Of a DNA stretch of 64,000 bases, positions 58,401 to 64,000 are shown in pieces; position 1 is the first letter of the stretch; each line of letters opens with the position of its first letter. The DNA comes from Prinsepia uniflora (lineage: Eukaryota; Streptophyta; Magnoliopsida; Rosales; Rosaceae), in contig CM064872.1 in the NCBI GenBank assembly GCA_032719365.1, positions 49,646,252 to 49,710,251 of the forward strand, given 5' to 3'. The position numbers and the translations under genes were made by a program. The notes below the pieces were generated by a model. The model did not search any database and was not told where the DNA came from. It was given only the letters and a program-made list of their open reading frames with translations.

Positions 58401-60365
58401 AACATTTTCATTTACCTATTTCTCATGAAAGAAACTCTATGTTCATTTATTTAATACCTTTTGGTATGTGAATATAGATGCTTTTAAGCCAGAGAGTCCA
58501 AGAAACGGGTGCTGATGCGTGCAAAAATTGCTGTCTCACAAGTATAACATGCACCTGCAGACAGCAGTTTTCATTCTCACATGGAGTTACCGCTGGGTAC
58601 TACATGCAAGAGCATAATCAGAATAATTCTCCTGGTGTATATGTTGCCGAGTCTGCTCCAGGTGAAGGAAATGGCCCGTTTAGACCTGTACGTGTGCATG
58701 TTAGGGGTCCTATTGATGGGCTTGCTGGTATTGGGCGTGGAACTACATTTGTCCCAGCAACTGCCTGGCCTCCAACTCGGTTCGTCTTTTCCCGTGTGCC
58801 ATTTGGCATGGGCAACAGAAATTGCCAGCAGTCTCTTGCTAATGATGATTCAGAGGCTAGAGCTGACCATAATGGGGACCTGTCTGGAGATGGATTGACA
58901 GCTTTGGTTGGGCTAAGCCAAGGAGGGAACAATGCAGCGAATACTCATGGAGAGCAAACAGAGAAAGGCTATGAGATGGATGTGCAAAGCAGAATTCCTG
59001 GAACTTCTGTGGCAGTGCCAAGTACTAGTGGCCTAGCTATGCCGATGGGAGAGTCATCAGACCATCCACTTGGGGTTGAGTGGGATAATGAAAACAGTTC
59101 TTTCATATCATTGGATATGAAAACACCTTTAAGTCACTTCCCTCCTTTCCGCTTTGGGTATGTGGCCTCTTTACATTACTCCTTTCCCCTCTGCGCTTCA
59201 GATTTTGAACGCTCTTTTGACAAATAAGAATCCAAAGCTCTTTTTAGAATGCTGCTCTACAATCTCCTAGTGCAGAAGCCACTATTACAAGTGGCTTATC
59301 AAAGTTCAGTTAATTCCTTTGCAAATCTGTTTATATGCTTCCTTTTTGCTTGGGACTGAATTGTTTGTGAGAGAAGTAGTTGATTTAAAGTCTACTGGGT
59401 CTGAATGGCATGCACAATATTATAATGTGGATCTAGTCATCATGTTTAAATGACCATCCTACTAATTACTGGTCAAGTCCCTTCTTTTCTTTCATTTTTA
59501 CCTTTTCCCTTAAGTTCTCGATCCCGGTTCTACAGGGTGCAATTTGAGGATGTGCACAGGCTCAGTGATGGCCAAGTGAAACATTCACCGGAAGTCTTTT
59601 ATGCTGGTTCTTTATGGAAGGTGTTTGAATATACACTTATTGTTCTTTTCAATTGCCTTGATGCATTCCAATTTCCATTTTTTCATTCCCTAAGACGGAT
59701 TGGATTTTTCTGTTCATATCTATAGGTTAGCGTTCAGGCTTTTAATGATGAAGACCTTCAAGGACGTCGAACACTTGGTGCTTTTCTAAGCTGTTCATTG
59801 ATATACCATGGAAACATATTATTCTGCTTTCCTGAGTTTTATTCTTGAAGTCTATTTCTTAAGCTGAGCATATTTCATATACTTCTTATTTCAGGATTAT
59901 TTCTTCACCGGCGCAAGGCAGAGTTTACCGATACATTTAGAAAGGTTATCCCTGCTCGATTGTTTCACTGTGTTTTGCTGACCAGTGTGCTTATATGCAT
60001 TTATATAACTCATACTAGGATTGTTACTTGATGGCGTGCCTAAAACAGGTGCAGATGTACGTTGATTGTCGTGAAAAGGTTACTGCCCGCTATCAGGTAA
60101 TATTTCAAACTGAAAGAAATATTATCAGTTGAGTCAAACCCAGAATCCGGTATATTGATTCTGTGCTACATATTCCTCTACAATGTAGTTAATATGTCCA
60201 TCAAAGAGGGAAGTCATGGTGTTTGGAAGTTTTAAGCAGACTGGCACCCTATTACCGAAAGCTCCAAAGGGGTGGGGCTGGCGAACAGCTCTGTTATTTG
60301 ATGAGCTTGCTGATCTTCTCCAAAATGGGGCCTTAAGAGTGGCTGCTGTTGTACAGCTTGTATGA
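55412..60365 (+). CDS. BTB/POZ domain protein, 12 exons, 871 codons
   Basis: BTB/POZ proteins dimerise and often act as substrate adaptors of CUL3 ubiquitin ligases; the role of this member is not known to me. Exons are 55412-55668, 56052-56235, 56359-56427, 56515-56613, 57002-57081, 57170-58004, 58478-59157, 59536-59620, 59726-59777, 59895-59944, 60049-60096 and 60189-60365. All introns are GT-AG, phases agree and no stop occurs. The BTB domain spans about residues 51-147 (GAFSDMVVHAMGSTYHLHRL, FRNMLHGPWKEA, ALAYLYGHHPKLND, FRVLAAASFLDLQ), followed by a BACK-like helical region. Residues 300-730 are low-complexity, rich in Ser, Gly and Asn. The conserved C-terminus ends KGWGWRTALLFDELADLLQ. 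An upstream in-frame ATG at 55277 is possible, but MEPQYPSNS has the better context. Confidence 0.93.
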
Positions 60366-60793
60366 ATTGGACAAGGCACTTAAGTGTGGAACTCAATCCT
60401 CCCCAGTCCCCATGCAAATTCAATTTGCTCATACAATTCATCATTCCTTGTGTTTCAGATATAAACCCACCTCAATAATTTGGCTTCCATACATAACATC
60501 TTTTCATGACTAGTCTCTGTTAGGGTATTACAAAGGTAATATGAATGTAATACGAGACTAGTCATGAATAAGATTTTACTATAGGCCAATGGGGATACAA
60601 TTGTAATTTTCTAAGGAACCTTAACTTGTATTATTTATTCAGACCACTGTAAATTACTTGAGCTATTTGTTTCCTACTTATCTTTCTTCTTCTTCTTCTT
60701 TTATTTTTTCCCCCTCAATTTTGTATGTCATCTGAACACAGGCGATGAGTTACAATTGTGTTGAGCCACTTGTGTTTCTTAGGGAGCTGCTTT
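60366..60793. other. 3' flank of the BTB gene with a hairpin
   Basis: Holds the BTB 3' untranslated region and a perfect 15-bp inverted repeat (60503-60517 / 60554-60568), plus a pyrimidine-rich CTT tract near 60684. Confidence 0.6.
60503..60568. repeat. Inverted repeat, 15-bp perfect arms
   Basis: Arm TTCATGACTAGTCTC and its exact reverse complement are 36 bp apart. Inside, GTATTAC pairs with GTAATAC, so the stem can extend with a bulge. It may be a small foldback element or a 3' UTR hairpin; no target duplication was seen. Confidence 0.75.
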
Positions 60794-61234
60794 TGGCGAG
60801 TTATTTATTTAAACATCCCTGAATTTTGTTGTGTTTTCACAAACATTCCAAGTGTTTTCGGTCTTACACAAATGTCTTCTTAGATTCCAAAAACATTTTA
60901 TATAAACGTGTAAACTTATTTGTTAACTGATTAAAAATTTACATTAACTTAAATATTAATATCAATCATCTCTAACAAAAAAATATTAATATCAATCTAA
61001 ACATTAACAAAATTGACTTTTTACATAATGGTAGTGTATCCAAATAATAATAAGTGCTTGTAGTATTTACATTACTTGTATTACACTTGACATTCATTAT
61101 ATTTTATGAGTTATATGTAATATTTTGGGAATTTGAAATTTAAGCAAGTATTTGTGTAATACCTAAAACTTGAAGAGGGTGTTTGTGAAAATACAAAAAA
61201 AAAATTACAAGTATTTGTGTAAATAATTTTGGCA
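60794..61234. mobile_element. Long-inverted-repeat MITE between BTB and ESD4-like genes
   Basis: The first ~95 bp and last ~95 bp are diverged reverse complements: TTTTCACAAACA near 60835 mirrors TGTTTGTGAAAA near 61182, TACACAAAT near 60865 mirrors ATTTGTGTAA near 61149, and TTATTTA near 60801 mirrors TAAATAA near 61220. The centre is AT-rich and non-coding. Long terminal inverted repeats suggest a Mutator-like MITE, but no 9-bp duplication could be confirmed. Confidence 0.6.
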
Positions 61235-61731
61235 GTACTTTTTTTATTTAAATATTTTTTAATTTTTATATAAATCAAACTTTCAAATTTACCTTTATTT
61301 TTTTTATTTTATAAAATTCACAAAAATTTAATAATCTAACTATTAATGATCACTAAATATTACTATTTATGATCACTGAAATTTCATAAGCTTTCAAGTT
61401 TGTCTCGACCAACTTTCTTTCTGCTGATTTAACAAAAAAAAAAACTTTCTTTCTGCTGCTGATTTGAAATCCTTCCTCTTCCCTGTTTTTTTTTTTTTTG
61501 TTCTAGGGTTTTTTTTGCCCCTATTCTAGTTTTGAGAGGCTCTAATTGAACCATTCTCTCCTATTTTCCGGAGTTGCCGCAAAGCCCCGTTGTTTGTTCT
61601 GATTGTCCTCACGTTTAGGGTTTGAGTTTGTCCAGCTAGTAATTTGTTCAATCCTCCGGAATTTTTTTTACAGTGGTTGTGCTTATTGATGAGATGTGAA
61701 TCTCTAGGGTTTTTGAGCTTTTGTTCTATCA
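61235..61731. other. Upstream region of the ESD4-like gene
   Basis: AT-rich DNA with T runs, then CT-rich sequence from 61430 to 61510 typical of plant promoters and 5' leaders. Promoter and 5' UTR of the SUMO protease gene are expected here. Confidence 0.5.
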
Positions 61732-64000
61732 ATGGGAGGGCTAACCACCAACCGTAAGCGCGGGGTTGAGTGTTTGAGCTTGAATTCTGCATCTCCATCT
61801 CCATATTGGCAGAGTCCTCAAATTGCAAAGAGACCCAGATTACCTTGCATGAAGCAAAGCTCGTACCGACCATCACCTAATAGCGGCGTTTCGAGGTTAT
61901 CTCGGTACCCAGATATAAAGGTGCCGTTGCGAAGAGTTCACGCTCCTTGTAGAACAGACAAATTCGGGTCCTTGAGCCGAGAACATTCGAGGAGTCCGAA
62001 CCTGAGTAACAGAGGGGTTCAGGAGAGGGAGCAATTGCGTGATACAATGGAGAATGTACTGACTTTCCGTTGTGGCAAAGCAAAGATGGAGGCTTTAGAT
62101 TCATTCCGGTATCTGAAAAAGGACAAGGAGGTGATTGACTTGGACGATGAGGTTGAAAATGAACCGGTTTCTGAGGACTCGAGCATAGAAGAAATTGTGG
62201 CTGTGGAGGAAAATGGGCAAGAAGGGCCTTCTGTGGTGGATAATGGGCAGGACTTGGATAAAAAGATGGTGGATTTTGGAACGCAGGCTACTCACCCATC
62301 TGCTTCTTCGGTAGTTTCAGACTTAACGACCACCACTAATACTCGTTTCAAAGTGGACAGTGGCGAGGTGGATGTAGAGAGCGTGAAAGCGTACAAGCAT
62401 CTGCTTGAGAGGGTAGCCAATCAAACCCCCAGATTGAATGATTTGGGTTTCCAAATAGAGTTTAATTTGAAAAAATTGTCTCTGTTTGAATCGCTGCGCC
62501 CAATAAAGAAACCAGTGAAGGTGAACTTTGGTTTTGCATTAAATTAGTCCTGTTTTGAAATATCACTTGCATTTTTTGGTTGCCTAGGGATTGGTTAGTT
62601 TGGTTGTTATTTGTATTCTAAGGTTGAACACATAAGTAAAGTTGATCATGAATTATGTACTTGAGAGTTTTCTTCTAATATTTAAGCCCATTTGTTTTTA
62701 GGCTGTACCCGTTGAACCTTTTGTCCCTCTTAGAAAGGAGGAAGAGGATGAGATTGAACAAGCATTTACTTCTGTCAATCGGTATGGTTAGGTACATATC
62801 TTGTTTCATGTTTCAATCAGTATAGTCAAATCTATAAACTTTTTGGGGTTCCTTCCTGCAGGAGGAGGGTCTTGGTAACTCATGAGAACTCAAACATAGA
62901 GATTACGGGTGAAATTCTGCAGTGCCTTAGACCTCGTGCATGGTTGAATGATGAGGTATTATTTTAGTTACATCTTCATGTTTTGTTACTAGCAGTAACA
63001 AAAGAACTTTTCTGCATTAGGTTTTATTCTTTATGGTGAATGGAGACTTTTCCGAGTGTACCAAGCTGGTTATGAACTGATATATGTGTACTTTCTTCCT
63101 TTTCAGGTGATAAACGTCTACTTTGAGTTGCTGAAAGAGAGGGAAAAGAGAGAACCACCGAAGTTCTTGAAATGCCATTTCTTCAGCACCTTTTTCTACA
63201 AAAAGGTTTGTATTTTGTATCTCGCTCTTTTCAGTCTTTTACACTTGATTCTAGCAGTGGTTGGATAATCTTTTTGGTTTCCCTTTCCTATTATTGTCAG
63301 AAGAGTTTGGGAGAAAATGATTGATATCTTTGTTGTCTAGATACGGTTTCTGTTTGAGTTATGAAACGCTTGAAACTGAACAAAAATTAGAGCTATACAT
63401 GTTTTGCACTTTCTCTACTTCATAAAAACATAAATATTCTCATCATATTGCTGTAGTGATATTTATAAAGATTGCTAGGTGAGTTGGCGTAGTCCAAAGC
63501 TTGATGAGTTTGACCTGAAATTTTTATTTGAAGGAGTCTTGTTTGAGTTTTGTCCGAGTTTGTGACCTGATTTTAAGTAGAGGGTAAATCAGCTTGATAT
63601 AAGCCAACCTGACTTCTACCCATTGTTTTTTCAAATTTCTGTGCTTATCTTGACCACCTGCTTCTTGCTTCTTATGTCTCTTTGTAATTTCTTTGGTTAT
63701 AGAATTGTCTCTTTATGAGTACACATAGACATTCAGGGGTCTTCAGTAAAGTGGTCCTTGGGGGGAGCATTTCACATACATATATCACAGTTTAATCAAC
63801 TTCAGGCTTATGGCTGGTCTAACCTGAGCAAGTTCTATCAGCTCATCGCATGCAATTTGTACTCCTAACTATTGTGTGCCCCCAATTGGGTGACCCTATT
63901 TGCTTTTGGTTTTTGGCTACTGATTTCTGTATTCACTATTGTTTATTTGCAGTTGATTAGTGGGAAAAGTGGCTATGATTATAAATCTGTCAGAAGGTGG
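61732..64000 (+). CDS. ESD4: ESD4-like SUMO protease (Ulp1 family), 5' part only
   Basis: ESD4-type proteases mature SUMO and remove it from nuclear proteins; Arabidopsis loss causes early flowering. Visible exons are 61732-62520, 62702-62781, 62862-62955, 63107-63205 and 63953 to the window end, all GT-AG with consistent phase (370 codons). The N-terminal ~260 residues are poorly conserved. They carry basic clusters (NRKR at 7-10, AKRPRLP at 32-38) that look like nuclear localisation signals, and VIDLDDE at 134-140, a canonical SUMO-interaction motif. The Ulp1 domain begins with EPFVPLRKEEEDEIEQAF, THENSNIEITGEILQCL, RAWLNDEVINVYFELLKERE and LKCHFFSTFFYKK, then LISGKSGYDYKSVRRW. The catalytic His, Asp and Cys lie beyond the window. 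It could equally be the close paralogue ELS1. Confidence 0.93.

Overview
This is nuclear DNA of a flowering plant, almost certainly a eudicot. The evidence is spliced GT-AG genes of typical plant families (a BTB/POZ protein, an ESD4-type SUMO protease, a P-class PPR protein), a Cassandra LTR carrying a 5S rRNA-like core, and many plant-type Ty3, Ty1 and hAT elements. The species cannot be named from the sequence.

Region 1 to 48.6 kb is almost pure transposon. (a) 270-9670: a complete minus-strand Ty3/gypsy element, called E1 here, with two LTRs of 3,237 bp, a 5-bp target duplication, a primer site, a polypurine tract and a broken gag, but no pol. (b) 10347-10605: a solo Cassandra LTR. (c) 10911-16288: a non-coding Athila/Tat-like element with a tRNA-Asp-type primer site. 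(d) 17056-21120: an hAT DNA transposon with a BED-finger transposase broken by two stop codons. (e) 21570-22940: a diverged LTR fragment. (f) 24372-26123: a 5'-truncated copia element with its 3' LTR. (g) 26401-44206: a plus-strand stack of three E1-related LTRs with non-coding internal DNA (called E2 and E3). Two solo LTRs of the opposite orientation are nested in it (29434-32176 and 39036-42187), both flanked by 5-bp duplications. (h) 44217-48440: a run of 26 G, three small inverted-repeat DNA transposons and a locally duplicated non-coding repeat.

Region 48.6 to 64 kb is genic. A minus-strand PPR gene (49857 to about 54360) is a pseudogene. It has at least five frameshifts, two in-frame stops and a 1.9-kb copia deletion derivative with 98.7% identical LTRs. 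About 1 kb upstream, in head-to-head arrangement, lies an intact 12-exon BTB/POZ gene (55412-60365, 871 codons, all splice phases consistent). It is followed by the first five coding exons of an ESD4-like SUMO protease gene (61732 to beyond 64000).

The genes do not form a pathway or operon. The coherent stories are layered retrotransposon insertion, LTR-LTR recombination and gene decay. No new biochemical system was found. The most distinctive unexplained signals are (1) a 26-bp near-perfect palindrome kept identical (up to strand) in E1 and E2 LTRs that otherwise differ, (2) different tandem arrays in the LTRs of related subfamilies, and (3) independent duplications of the same block in two neighbouring repeat copies.
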